Source of the DNA: Prorocentrum cordatum
Lineage: Eukaryota > Sar > Dinophyceae > Prorocentrales > Prorocentraceae
Direction: 5' to 3'
Length of the DNA: 64,000 nt
Assembly: GCA_963575745.1 (NCBI GenBank)
Contig: CAUYUJ010002113.1
Coordinates: forward strand, 790,001-854,000
Shown: positions 19,051 through 28,951 of the stretch, piece after piece
How positions within the stretch are numbered: the first letter of the stretch is position 1
Layout of the letters: each line of letters opens with the position of its first letter
Position numbers and translations under genes: made by a program
Notes under the pieces: generated by a model
What the model was told of the DNA's origin: nothing
The model's database searches: none
The model's input: the letters and a program-made list of their open reading frames with translations, nothing else

Positions 19051-20190
19051 GCACGACGATCAACGCCATTGATTCCGCTGCTGAGGGGCTCGAGTGTTGA
19101 GGCCCCCCGCCGAAGGGTCGGATTTTTTAGGTGCCGCAGCGGGAAAGGAGGGTTTTTGTTTTAAAGGAAGGGGCCGTCTAGTGAGGGATCTGGGAGAAGT
19201 GCTCGAACGGGGTATTTTGGCGCCTGAGAAATGTAGGCTTAAGGCAGGCTGCGCAAAGACGTCGAAGGCGAGGCCTCTCGAGGTTGTCGAGGTCACCGCA
19301 CAGTCGGCCTCCGCACCGTTTCGGGGCCCCCAAGCGGCATTAGCGGTTTCGCTCCCCTTCCTTTACTGCCTCCCCAGCCCCTGTCGTCCGACGCGGAAGG
19401 GGGCGGGTCCGTTGAGCCGACTTTTGCTCCTTACCATCCTGCTTCTCCCTGCGCCCCTTTAAGAGGGTCAAGGCGCACCCTGGCGGCTAGAGCTCGGCGA
19501 GAGCTTCAAAACGACGGTGCTGACGCCTCGATCGGCCTTCTGTGGGCTACGTTCAAACTCGGGGGCCGATTGAGGAATGGTGACGACCGTCACAGGACCC
19601 CCGACTCCCGCAAGACGTCTTCGGCGACTCCGAAAGGTGTGGTTTGCAAAGGTTGTGGTTTGCAACCGGCGCCCTGGTGGGCACCCTGGTGGGCGGGCGG
19701 GGACCTCGACAGAGCTCTCCACTGCGCCCCGAGGAGGTCCGACGAGGACAGTCCCAATGGCGCCGATCCAAACCACAGCCCGGCGTAACCGTACCCGTTG
19801 TAGTCGCAGAAGGCGGGGCCTTCGGGATCTCAGGCCGTCGGGCCACCTGCCACCAGAGCGAGCCGGAGCGGACGGGCGCCGATGCCGCTGGGAGGTCGAC
19901 AGCGGGACCGCGGCCCTACCCAGAGGAAGTATTAGCCTGGCGTCTCCCAGGCCATGCGGCCGGTGTGCTGAGCTGCTGGCAGAGTCGCGAGCCCCAGCGC
20001 GATGAGCGTAGGCCACCAAACCTCGCGCATTTCGCCCCGCGATGCGCGACTCCTTTCGCGCCCTCGCTTCGCGCCGCCCCCCGTGGTGAAGCGCAGCCGC
20101 CCTGGCCCTGACCGCGACTCGCGAATCTTTGCGCCCCTGGGGCTGAGCTGAGCCCGGTCTGGGGAACTGCCGAGTGGCCGCGGGCGCGAG
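19051..20190. other. GC-rich sequence, no gene called
   Basis: Long frames on both strands are open because of GC richness. I found no repeat partner elsewhere in the window and no protein motif. Would lie in the intron downstream of the 20283-20381 exon. Confidence 0.35.
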
Positions 20191-20195
20191 AAGGG

Positions 20196-20264
20196 CACCC
20201 CGAGGAGGAGGAGGAGGAGGAGGAGAAGGAGGAGGAGGAGGAGAAGGAGGAGGAGGTGGTGGCC
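20196..20264 (+). repeat. (GGA)n microsatellite
   Basis: GGAGGA runs with AAG interruptions on the plus strand, just downstream of exon d. Confidence 0.9.
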
Positions 20265-20282
20265 GGCCTGGGACGGCTAGGC

Positions 20283-20381
20283 CCCGCGCTGGCCGTACGA
20301 CTGCTGCGGCTGCTGCTGCTGCTGCTGCTGCCCGCCAAACGAGATTGCGAAGGTCGGGTCGACCGGCCCGTCGCAGGGCAC
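20283..20381 (-). CDS. Exon d of split gene: end of Trp/Gly-rich domain plus glutamine run
   Basis: Minus strand: CTCCGGCGAG acceptor, then 33 codons starting VPCDGPVDPTFAISFGG, seven Gln, PQQSYGQRG, then GCCTAG (GC donor, or a TAG stop two codons later). It starts in phase 0, matching the end of exon c. The joined peptide ...TTGWK then VPCDGPVDP is continuous, and third positions are almost all G or C. If the TAG is used this is the last exon; if the GC donor is used, the 17726-17806 segment follows. Confidence 0.6.
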
Positions 20382-20436
20382 CTCGCCGGAGGACGGGCTG
20401 CAGAGGCGTTACGCCTCCTTCCCGTCGCTGGCCGCC

Positions 20437-20693
20437 TCTCCTTCCTCCTCCTCCTCCTCCTCCTCCTCCTCCTCCTCCCTCCTCCTCCTCCTCCTTCTCC
20501 ACTTCCCCCCCTCCTCCCCCCCCTCTCCTCCTCCTCCTCCTCAGCCTCCTCCTCCTCCTCCTCTTCCATGTCCTCCTCCTCTTTCCTCATCCCTCTCCTT
20601 CCTCCTCCTCCTCCTCCTCCTCCTCCTCCTCCTTCTCCTCCCCAACTCCTCTTCCGCACCCTTCTCCCCCCCTCTCTCCCTCTCTTCCTCACC
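20437..20693 (+). repeat. (TCC)n microsatellite, interrupted
   Basis: Three main TCC runs (20443-20480, 20526-20590, 20600-20640) with CCTTCTCC interruptions. It fills part of the intron between exons c and d. Confidence 0.9.
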
Positions 20694-20699
20694 TGACAA

Positions 20700-21229
20700 C
20701 GTGCGCGCGGTTGACAAGGAGGGAGGCGAACTCACGATGATGAGGAGGGGGAACAGTGGCAGGTTGGGCCCGCCTCGGGTGGCAGCCATCACCGCCACCG
20801 TGCTGGAGGCGACGGCCCATACCGATGCCGATGTCCCTACAACTACGTATTTGCACAGGCGATCGAGGGCCATAGGAGTGGCCAGCGAGCATTGAGATCA
20901 CAAGGCTGCCGCGCCACCCAGCGGCGACAACTTTCGAGTCCGGGAATTTTCAGAATCGGGACGTACAGGTTTCAACCTGGACGCGTTGCATTTGACAAAG
21001 GTACACGTCACATTTGCAACATCGGGAAATTGCATTGCAACCGTTCAGTGGCACGGCGTTGCCCCCGCCTTTACATTCCTAGAAAGCGAAATTGTGTCAG
21101 ACGGGTGGGGGAAAGAGGAGGGGCTGGATGTGATGGAAGGACTCGAATGAGACTCTACATTTTGATGCAATGCGCGTGCGCGACCGTACTTCGTGGACGC
21201 GTTGTCTGTCCACACGGACGCTCGCAACT
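20700..21229. other. Unique sequence, no gene called
   Basis: Less repetitive stretch in the c-d intron. A 120-codon plus frame (20892-21254) is Arg- and Cys-rich without a motif. Confidence 0.4.
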
Positions 21230-21345
21230 GCTACGGTCGGGAACTTTCGCTTAGCGTGTCGCCGTGGCAGCCCCGGCGACACGTTATGCCTTGCAAGCGG
21301 ATTCTGTCGCTCCGCTCCGCGGGGTGGGAGGCCTCTACGCAGACG
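21230..21345 (+). repeat. Dispersed repeat K, copy 3
   Basis: TACGGTCGGGAACTTTCGCT, GCTTAGCGTGTCGCC and CTGTCGCTCCGCTCCGCGGG match copy 2 at 13118-13315. Confidence 0.75.
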
Positions 21346-21835
21346 TTCCTCACCATAGGGTCCACGTCCACGCCAATGCACGCTGACACTGACTTCGCCT
21401 TGCTGCCCCCGTTGCGGGCTCTTGCTTTTCAGATGCCCTGTGGCCCCTACCCCCGTGGACCCCTTGGGGGGGCCCAACGGGGCGAGAGCAGCACTGGCGG
21501 AAAGAAGCTCCTCAACCAAGATCCAGTCCAGGGGGCATTTTTTTGCGGGGAAGCAGGAAGAACACTGAGGGGGCAACCGGCTGACGTGGCAGGACACACG
21601 AACGCGAGCGGATGCATCAAACTGGCGAGACAATTAGCAAGTCGACAAGTGTTGCGCAGCAGCTGCAATTTTGAAGCTCCTGTCGGGTCTGAGGCCCATC
21701 AAAGCATCGTGATGACTAGGCCTGTGAATGCATCTACGCCCCTGGGAAAACCACGATCCGAACGAGAATGCTAGGGCAATTAATCGGGAGCAAACGGGTC
21801 GACTTGTTCGCGAAGGCCTCAACCATGCAACCATG

Positions 21836-21940
21836 TCCTCCACCTCATCCTCAGCCTCCTCATCCCCCTCCTCCTCCTCCTCCTCCTCCTTGTCCTGCTC
21901 CTCCTCCTCCTCCTCCTCCTCCTCCTCATCCTCCTCTTAG
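21836..21940 (+). repeat. (TCC)n microsatellite
   Basis: CTCATCC-rich start followed by two CTCCTC runs, ending in a TAG-containing segment beside exon c. Confidence 0.9.
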
Positions 21941-21972
21941 GAACGGACGTGGAACGTGCGGCGCCAGAGAGC

Positions 21973-22037
21973 CTTCCAGCCTGTCGTCGGCGGCGTCATG
22001 GTGTTGCTCGGGTGGTAAGCCCAGACCTGGTCGCCTC
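21973..22037 (-). CDS. Exon c of split gene, Trp-rich domain
   Basis: Minus strand: CACCCTCTCCCTTCAG, a textbook acceptor, then two bases completing a Gly codon and 21 codons reading GDQVWAYHPSNTMTPPTTGW then K, then GCTCTC (GC donor). The incoming phase matches exon b if b ends at a GA-type donor. The outgoing phase 0 matches exon d. The acceptor quality and in-phase continuation on both sides make this the best-supported exon in the window. Confidence 0.65.
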
Positions 22038-22079
22038 CTGAAGGGAGAGGGTGACGCAAGCAGCAGGATTTGGGGTTAG

Positions 22080-22440
22080 GGGGGGGAGGCTTTCGGAGGT
22101 TTCCCAGTGGGGGGGGGGACAGAGCGGGAAGTGGAGGGCGAGGGGATAGGGGGGGCAGGGGATGTCGAAAAGAGGGGTCGAGGGAAGTGGGGTGCGGGGA
22201 GAAGAGGGCATATGAGAAGGAGGAAGAGGAGAAGGATGAAAGGGGGGGAGGAAGGGACGGGGAGGGAAGACTGAGACGAAAGGGAAATTCCCACGACGAT
22301 GTTCTCGTGTGGCAAATGTCGGACTTGATGAATACGTGATCCTGCGTCGCGCCTTTAGTCACGTGTGTCCACCTCATCGGTATCACAACCATCGCTGTTT
22401 TCATGCAGCGCAGACTGTTCGAACATGAGCATGTCGTCAA
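22080..22440 (+). repeat. G-rich low-complexity stretch and unassigned flank
   Basis: GGGGGGG-rich and GGA-rich to about 22275, then mixed unique sequence. Confidence 0.6.
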
Positions 22441-22873
22441 TCTAGTGTTGGCAGCCTACGTCTAAACCGCAAGGGGACGGAATCATTGTGTAACACATGG
22501 CAAGTGGCAATCTAACGTGCGCATGTGGCTCGTAGCACCTGGATAAGACGTGCGGGAGACACGGTCGCACGGGAACGCCGTACAACTCACATCGGCTTCG
22601 TACGACAACACGCCCACAGGTGTGCGCGTGCGCGATCAGGACCTGTGCCGCAACCCCGTCCACCACGCCAGCCCATGCCCTCCCTTGAGACGAGAGGGTG
22701 CCCTCCAGCCGAAGCGGCACTTCTCCTGCGGGCAATTCCCTGCAGAGAGGGCGCCGTGGGCGCGTGCCTGGATGGGCATGCAAGGCCATGCCTCCATACC
22801 CGTGCAGGGGTGATGTACAAGTGCAGCCAGCGACGGCAAAGACAGCCACCCCCCAGAGTACAACCGAATCGAA

Positions 22874-22903
22874 CCCTCTCCTCTCTCTCTCTCTCTCTCT
22901 CTC
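22874..22903 (+). repeat. (CT)n microsatellite
   Basis: About fifteen CT units. Confidence 0.95.
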
Positions 22904-23084
22904 GCTTAGGCCCTCGGTTCCCGCGGGTGGAGGCCGCCAACTCCGAGGCACGAATGGCAAGCAAACGCCCGCCGTGCGTTTCTGCTCGCGGCGCCTGGAA
23001 AGCTGGGACTCCTCTGCTGCTCGCCGCTGCAACCGCATCTGCCGTCTCCTCCCGTTCCTCCCTAGATAAAGAACAAAAACGGCA

Positions 23085-23235
23085 CACGTAAAACTGTCGG
23101 AGCTCGGCGTGGATTGCTTGGATCGGCGGGCCCCCGTGGCGGCGCCTCTGGCGCCGCCCCCTGCCGCGCTTCGCGCGCCAGGGAGAGGGGGTCCAACGCC
23201 GTTCCAAGACATCCGCGCGGAGATCCGAAAGTTTG
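23085..23235. repeat. Decayed FB-A-like foldback
   Basis: Two apical hairpins GGCGGCGCC-TCT-GGCGCCGCC and CTGCCGCGC-TTC-GCGCGCCAG lie between GGATCGGCGGGCCCCC and GGGGGTCCAACGCCGTTCC. This is the FB-A layout of 5717-5917 with the two hairpins in opposite order and degraded arms. Confidence 0.65.
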
Positions 23236-23289
23236 GTCCCAAAGCAGCGGTTGCACTCGGGCAACTCGTATGTGTCCCAGGGATTTGGA

Positions 23290-23770
23290 CGGGTATGCCG
23301 AAGAATCGCTACGTTGCCGCCCGTTGCCGCCTGTGGGGTGTGCCGAAAACTCGCCCCGTTGCCACCTGTTGCCGCATCGTTGCCGTCCGTGGGTGTGCCG
23401 AGGACTCGCCACGTTGCCGCAGTTGCCGCATGTGGAGGGATGCCGATGATTCGCCACGTTGCCGCCAGTCGCCGCCTCATTGCCGCGGCTGCCGCATGTG
23501 GGGGTATGCCAGTGATTCGCCACGTTGCCGCCAGTTGCTGCCTCATGGCCGCATCGTTGCCGCCTCGTGCGCTGAGTGGGTATGCCGAAGGTTCGCCTCG
23601 TGGCCGCCCGTTGCCGCCTGTGGGGGTATGCCGAGGATTCGCCACGCTGCCGCCCGTTGCCGCCTCATTGCCGCCGTGGGTAAGCCGAGGACTCGCCAAG
23701 TTGCCGCCCGTTGCCGCATGTGTGGAACTTCCGAGGGTTCGCAATGTTGTCGCCAGTTGCCGCATACATT
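23290..23770 (+). repeat. TTGCCGC-rich minisatellite
   Basis: Units of about 40-60 bp built from GTATGCCGAGGATTCGCCAC and GTTGCCGCCCGTTGCCGC, about nine copies, strongly diverged. Confidence 0.8.
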
Positions 23771-24090
23771 GCGCGACATAGCTTACACTGCAGAAGTTGC
23801 ACTGCCGAGCTTTCACCTCAATAGCTCACACCTCACACCTTTTACGACATACCTTACACCGCACAGTTTACCCCCCCAAATAATCCAGCTCCATAATGCA
23901 ACCACTCACTCTTTGGGGTCACATATGATGTGTATGCAGATGCGTCCTCCTGTCCCTGTCAGGATGAATCAACCCTGTCCAGTAGCGGGTTCAGACCGAC
24001 ACCTCGAACTGAATCAAAACGTGGCGGCGAAGGCCCCTCCTCCAGGAGGCCCACAGAGGCGGAACCGTCCGAATCTTATGCCGGCCCCCA

Positions 24091-24147
24091 TCTCCTCCTC
24101 CTCCTCCTCCTCCTCCTCCTCCTCCTCCTCCTCCTCCTCCCCCTCCT
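24091..24147 (+). repeat. (CTC)n microsatellite
   Basis: About 18 CTC units. Confidence 0.95.
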
Positions 24148-24450
24148 TCTGCAGGGCCCATCCCCCTCGCCAGCATGAGTTCAGGGCCAACGATGGGACA
24201 ACGATAGGGGGACCAGCTCAGAGGGGGGGCCATCGACCTGGAATTGGCGATACATCGCCGATAGATCGGCGGTAGGACCCCGATAGCGGATCCGCACGTT
24301 CCTGGGCGGGGTGGGCTATCGAGCTCCTGTTGGCGATGAATCGGCGGTTGGGGGCTGGTGCCTGCCCCCCTGAGCCATCCCCCCTGACATTGCCCCTGAG
24401 GGCCCCTCCTCCTCGTCGGCACAAGGCGCAAGCGGCGGCGGCGGCGGCTC

Positions 24451-24484
24451 CCACTTTGGGGCCGAACCACCAGCCGCTGAAGGC
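24451..24484 (-). CDS. Exon b of split gene, Trp-rich domain
   Basis: Minus strand: CGGAAACGGCTGCCAG acceptor in phase 0, then AFSGWWFGPKV plus one base, then GAGCCG. The exact 3' end is inferred: ending at GTGG before GA gives a Gly codon with the first two bases of exon c and the continuous reading KVG then GDQVW. This needs a GA-AG intron, a type reported for dinoflagellates. The preceding phase matches exon a exactly. Confidence 0.6.
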
Positions 24485-24594
24485 CTGGCAGCCGTTTCCG
24501 CGCCAGGGCTCTCGTTGCGCCGTCGTCTCCGCGCGGCCCCAGCCTTCCCAGACCCCCAGCGTCGTGATCTGTTTCGCAACATAGGCCCCGAGAA

Positions 24595-24690
24595 GCCTAG
24601 ACCCCTCCCCTGGGCCCCGAGACAGGCTTCTCATCCCGGGCTGTCTTGTGATGGCCCGTGAGGCAGGTGAAAGCCCCCAAGCCGAACAAT
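24595..24690 (+). repeat. Dispersed repeat J, copy 1
   Basis: GACAGGCTTCTCATCCCGGG followed by a GATGGCCC block matches 51985-52040 (GACCGGTCTTTCATCCCGAG). A reversed copy is at 52577-52752. Confidence 0.5.
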
Positions 24691-24894
24691 CCACTGAACT
24701 GTCCCGCTGTGATTGTATTCACGACCTGAGGGGGCCAGGGGCCTGGGGTAGCCCTGGGCTTATCCCAACTTCCCGCGTGCCCTTTACCACAAATGATGTT
24801 CTCCCCTGCGCTCTGGGTGCGTGCTGCAATCATCGAATGCTACATCGCCTATCGATTGGCTCACTTATTCGCTCACCCTCGCCCTGCACTACGT

Positions 24895-24922
24895 CGTCGT
24901 CGTCGTCGTCGTCGTCCTCCCG
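24895..24922 (+). repeat. (GTC)n microsatellite
   Basis: About nine CGT/GTC units. Confidence 0.9.
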
Positions 24923-24937
24923 GGCGCTTGCTAACTA

Positions 24938-25080
24938 AGAATCCGTGGATCTGGCGCGTGGGCGCCAACCCCACGGACAGGGAAACCTGGCTCCCGAGAC
25001 ACTGTGCCAGTGCCGCCTCGTTTGGCGAGGGAGCGTGCCGACTGTTCACGGCAGGTGGGCCCATCACCAGGTTCGCGCCC
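24938..25080 (+). repeat. Dispersed repeat M, copy 2
   Basis: GTGGATCTGGCGCGTGGGCG and GCGAGGGAGCGTGCCGACT blocks in the order of copies 1 and 3. Confidence 0.7.
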
Positions 25081-25137
25081 TGATCCTTGTTTGTGGTTTC
25101 TCGATTTCCCCTCCAACTCCCCCCCCCCCGCACCCAA

Positions 25138-25165
25138 CCGACGACGACGACGACGACGACGACGA
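25138..25165 (+). repeat. (GAC)n microsatellite
   Basis: About nine GAC units, continuing as degenerate GGCGAC words to about 25260. Antisense Val/Ala runs beyond exon a are artefacts of this repeat. Confidence 0.9.
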
Positions 25166-25290
25166 GGAAGAACGGCGACGGCGGCAGCGAGGACGGCGAA
25201 GACGAAGGCGAAAACGACGACGGCCACGACGGCGAAGGTGGCGACCACGACGACCGCCGGGGGCAGGGCAAAGCAGGCTCCACCGCCCGC

Positions 25291-25343
25291 CTGCCCGTCG
25301 CGCTCGTCCCAGAAGTATAGCATCACGTCGAGGCCATTCACCT
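25291..25343 (-). CDS. Exon a of split gene, Trp-rich domain
   Basis: Minus strand: CACTCGGCGCGGTGCAG acceptor, two bases completing a codon, then NGLDVMLYFWDERDGQ preceded by V, then GCGGGC after CAG (GC donor). Outgoing phase 0 fits exon b, giving ...DERDGQ then AFSGWWFG. Third positions are mostly G or C. The four-exon domain has conserved-looking Trp, Gly and Pro. I think similar strings occur in predicted dinoflagellate proteins, but this is unverified recollection and I know no function. Confidence 0.6.
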
Positions 25344-25379
25344 CTGCACCGCGCCGAGTGAGGCGAGGGCTCCTCATCC

Positions 25380-25560
25380 CTCCTCCTTCCACCACTGCTC
25401 CTTCCTCATCCTCGTCGTCCTCCTCCTGCTTCTACACTCCTCCTTGCTCCTCCTCCTCGTGCTCCTCCTCGTGCTCCTCCTCGTGCTCCGCCCCTTCCTC
25501 CTACTTAGCTATGTTCCTCTCCTCCATCCTCCTCCTCCTGCTCGTCCCCCCGCCTTCTGT
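25380..25560 (+). repeat. TCC-rich tract
   Basis: CTCCTCCTCGTGCTC words repeated, with CCTCCTCC runs. Confidence 0.85.
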
Positions 25561-25570
25561 TCCTTTTCCC

Positions 25571-25594
25571 CTCCCTGGCGCGCGGAGCGCCAGG
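25571..25594. repeat. Isolated FB-A apical hairpin
   Basis: CTCCCTGGCGCGCGGAGCGC followed by CAGG equals the first apical hairpin of the perfect foldback at 5792-5817 minus two bases. Arms are absent. Confidence 0.6.
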
Positions 25595-25602
25595 AAAGGG
25601 GG

Positions 25603-25795
25603 GAGCTGTTGATGTTGTTGCTGTTGGTGGTGGTGATGTTGTTGTTGCTGTTGTTGGTGGTGTTGTTGTTGTTGGTTTATATGTGTTGTTTGTTGCTTGC
25701 TGTTGTTGTCGTTGCTGTTGCTGTTGTTGTTCATGTTGTTGCTGCTGGTGTTGTTACTGTTCTTGTTATTGTTTGATGGTGTTTGTTGTCGCCCC
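25603..25795 (+). repeat. (TTG)n degenerate microsatellite
   Basis: GTTGTTGTTGCTGTTG-type words for nearly 200 bp. Confidence 0.9.
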
Positions 25796-25799
25796 CCCC

Positions 25800-26015
25800 C
25801 CCGCGACCTGGCCCGCGACCCACCCGCGACCCACGCGCGACCCACCCGCGACCCACCCGCGACCCACCCGCGACCTGGCCCGCGACCCACCCGCGACCCA
25901 CCCGCGACCCACCCGCGACCCACACGCGATCCACCCGCGACCCACCCGCGACCCACCCGCGATCCACCCGCGACCCGGCCCGCGACTCACCCGCGACCCA
26001 CCCGCGACCCACACG
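25800..26015 (+). repeat. 11-bp satellite (CCGCGACCCAC)n
   Basis: About 19 units of 11 bases with CTGG or CGG variants every few units. All frames stay open (RPTRDPP-type). Confidence 0.95.
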
Positions 26016-26121
26016 ACTCCGCTGCTTTGACAGAACAATCGGCGCCTGCGGCGGGCACGTTGTACCTATACGACCACCCTTCGGGTGATAAGGAAGTGAT
26101 GGGGGGGGGGGCACCAACGTC

Positions 26122-26533
26122 TCACTCAATCGATCTCGCTATTGGTCTCACAATCGATCTCACAGTCGATCTCACAATCGATCTCACATTCGATCTCGCT
26201 ATCGATCTCACTATCGATCTCACAATCGATCTCACAATCGATCTCACATTCGGTCTCACACTCGGTCTCGCTATCGATCTCACTATCGATCTCACAATCG
26301 ATCTCACAGTCGATCTCACATTCGGTCTCACACTCGGTCTCACTATCGATCTCACAATCGATCTCACAATCGATCTCACAATCGATCTCGCACTCGGTTT
26401 CACATTCGGTCTCACAATCGATCTCACAATCGATCTCATTATCGATCTCACAGTCGGCCTCACTACCGATGTCACTATCGATCTCGCAATCGATCTCACA
26501 TTCGGTCTCACATCGACCTCTCATTCGGTCTAG
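26122..26533 (+). repeat. 12-bp satellite (ATCGATCTCACA)n, array 1
   Basis: About 34 units, each usually with the ClaI palindrome ATCGAT. Variants ATTCGGTCTCAC and CTATCGATCT alternate. Open in several frames (Ile-Asp-Leu-Thr repeat). Confidence 0.95.
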
Positions 26534-26579
26534 GTTGGGGGGGAGGGGCCCAGCAATGGGCAACATCGTAATTTATCTT

Positions 26580-26745
26580 TCCTCTTTTGAGCTCGCGCCG
26601 AATCCCGAAGGCACCACTAGCCGAAACAGGGCAAACGTCTGGAAAGCCAGCGAAAGTGCGCCTCATCTGGTCAGGGAATACGGAAGCGCTGGCAGATCCT
26701 GGCGCAGCCCGTAACCCCTGCACTCACTTCTTGCTCGGCAACGTG
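26580..26745 (-). other. Short unique segment, possible exon
   Basis: The minus strand after GGGCTGCGCCAG reads SASVFPDQMRRTFAGFPD in a frame needing two bases from a previous exon. It could lie between the 34.7 kb candidate and exon a, but no donor is decisive. Confidence 0.2.
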
Positions 26746-26780
26746 GCTTGGCTCTTCTCCGCGCGGTCGCCCTTCGTGGC

Positions 26781-26782
26781 GG

Positions 26783-26822
<40 letters not shown>

Positions 26823-27130
26823 AATCAGCATCCTCAGCATCATCATCATCAGCATCATCCTCATCATCATCGGGACACTATCATCGTCATCATCATCATC
26901 AACATAATAATCATCATCACCACCGTCGGGACACCATCATCACCGACACCATCATCATCAACGTCATCATCATCATCGGGACACCATCATCTTCATCAAC
27001 ATCAGCATCACCATCAGCAACATCATCATCAACATCATTGTCATCGGGGCACCATCATCATCAACATCATCAACGTCATCATCATCATCACCACCATCAT
27101 CATCACCATCATCATCACCATCATCATCTC
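26781..27130 (+). repeat. (CAT)n array with GGGACAC interruptions
   Basis: ATCATCATC runs broken by TCGGGACACCATC or CATCGGGACAC every 50-60 bp. Confidence 0.95.
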
Positions 27131-27236
27131 ATAATCGATCTGGCAATCGATCTCACAATCGATCTCACTATCGATCTCACAATCGATCTCACATTCGGTC
27201 TCACTATCGATATCACAATCGATCTCACAATCGACG
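27131..27236 (+). repeat. 12-bp satellite, array 2
   Basis: About nine units of the 26122-26533 dodecamer embedded inside the CAT array. Confidence 0.9.
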
Positions 27237-27307
27237 TCATCATAATCATCATCAACATCAACATCAACATCATCATCATCATCATCATCATCATCGCCAT
27301 CATCAAC

Positions 27308-27339
<32 letters not shown>

Positions 27340-27388
27340 CACCATCATCATCAAAATCATCACCATAATCATCATCATAACCATCATC
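27237..27388 (+). repeat. (CAT)n array, continued
   Basis: CATCATCAACATCAACATC-type words up to the GGGACACCGAC repeats. Confidence 0.9.
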
Positions 27389-27592
27389 GGGACACCGACG
27401 GGACACCGACGGGACACCGGCGGGACACCGGCGGGACACCGCGCGCCACCGGCCGCCCGGAAGAGACACATTTGGTCCGGCCGCGCCTCAGCCACAGGGA
27501 CACCGACGGGACACCAGCGGGACACCGGCGCGACACCGCGCGCCACCGGCCGCCCGGAAGAGACACATTTGGTCCGGCCGCGCCTCAGCCAC
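27389..27592 (+). repeat. GGGACACCGGC minisatellite and 96-bp tandem duplication
   Basis: Short 11-bp GGGACACCGAC units occur inside a 96-bp block repeated at 27401 and 27497. Both blocks end GGTCCGGCCGCGCCTCAGCC. Confidence 0.9.
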
Positions 27593-27599
27593 AGGAGAC

Positions 27600-28325
27600 T
27601 TTCCTCTCGCCCGCCCACGCAGCTTCGCCTCGCCCGCGCGCACGGCACGCACGAACACGAAACCGAAATCGATTTCCCGGTAGGGGGGCACTCCGTTCCA
27701 CTTCGATCTCACCCCCTCACCTCCGATAAATTGTGAAAATTTGGTGCCTGCGGCGGGCTTCTTCAGTCTCGCAGACTGCCGACGTCCCCGCCGCCCCCTC
27801 ACTCATGTCCGCAACTGTGGGGTGCTACGTGTTTCCACTCGGTTGTACTTTCTCCTACGTGGCTGAACATGTATCCTAAAAGCTATCGACGCAGCTAAGT
27901 CCCGCTAGCCAGTTAGCGGCTACATCATGTTAAGGCCGTAACATAAACCAACTTGAACTTAGCGCATGCATGCTACTAAGCATATCCAGTGCTTCTGTTT
28001 TAGCTCAACCCCCTCAGCTACTAACGACTTAAGAACTCATATACGCATTGCCTGCCATGGCGCTGCGTCTCCCCCGCCTGCGCGAGGAGAGGGAGACGGG
28101 CAAGCGAAAGTCCGCGATTGATCCCTTGTAGCCAGCCTCCCGTGATTTGTATCTCCTCGTCCTCCTGCTCCGTTTCCTCCTCCCCTTCCGCCTTCTCACC
28201 TCACTCTTCGTCCAAATTATCCTCCCCCCTCCTGCGCCTCCTCCTCTCCGCCCTCGCTTTTCCTTCCCCCCCGCTCCTTCTCCCCCTCTCCCTCCATCCC
28301 TTATCCTTGCAAATACTCCTCTTCG
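27600..28325. other. Mostly unique sequence, no gene called
   Basis: 27800-28040 is unusually AT-balanced for this window and free of repeats. Checked by eye for a tRNA cloverleaf and found none. 28140-28325 is pyrimidine-rich. Confidence 0.4.
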
Positions 28326-28329
28326 TCTG

Positions 28330-28890
28330 ACCACCAGACGTGTCAGAAGGGCGGGCCGGACGTTCGCCTGAGACTTCCTAACAATGTATAGTCATGAATC
28401 ATGAAGCCTGGATTCTTCAACAGCTTCACATGATAGAGGGCGGCCCGGTTAAACAAATCAGCTCTCGCTCTGGCGCCGGGAACACACACACACACATTGC
28501 AGCTTGCAGCAGGCTCTCGCCGTAACGCCGAGTGCACTCGTCGTAAACCACCTACAACAACCACAAGGAAGAGCAGCATTTGCTCAAACTGTGGCGCTCG
28601 CCTTCGCGCCGCGCGCATTCGGCCCAAACTCTTGAAACAATGAAAGCGGGTGATGGAACGGCTCCTTTTCAACATGAGGCTCTCGCTTGAGACTCCCGCT
28701 GGGTAAGCACAAGAACTTGAACATGGAGAAAAACTGCACGGATGGGAAGCGCTTGTTGTTCAACACAGGGCCCTCGCTTGAAACATCTTCGGGGCTCATG
28801 GCCAGAACAAGGAGCGTGTGCAACAGTCGTACAGTTAGGGGCGGTCCTCCTTCAAAAGGGGGCATCGCTGGATACCTCGCTGAACTCTAC
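28330..28890 (+). repeat. Degenerate minisatellite D, array 1
   Basis: Units of about 90-110 bp with GGCTCTCGCTTGAGACTCCC, CACTCG and CACGGATGG landmarks. Related arrays are at 31090-31960 and 32830-33010. Confidence 0.55.
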
Positions 28891-28951
28891 GCCCACATTT
28901 TATCGAAGTACTGATCACACTTTATGAGGATGCAACCAGCTCCTTTGTCCA

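Noticed and set aside
24410-24450. Extra exon MSGGMAQGG downstream of exon b
   Set aside because: Lies in the b-c intron, would break the phase that joins b to c, and lacks a clear acceptor.
27800-28060. Possible tRNA or small RNA gene in the AT-balanced stretch
   Set aside because: No cloverleaf or TTCGA loop with pairing stems could be drawn.
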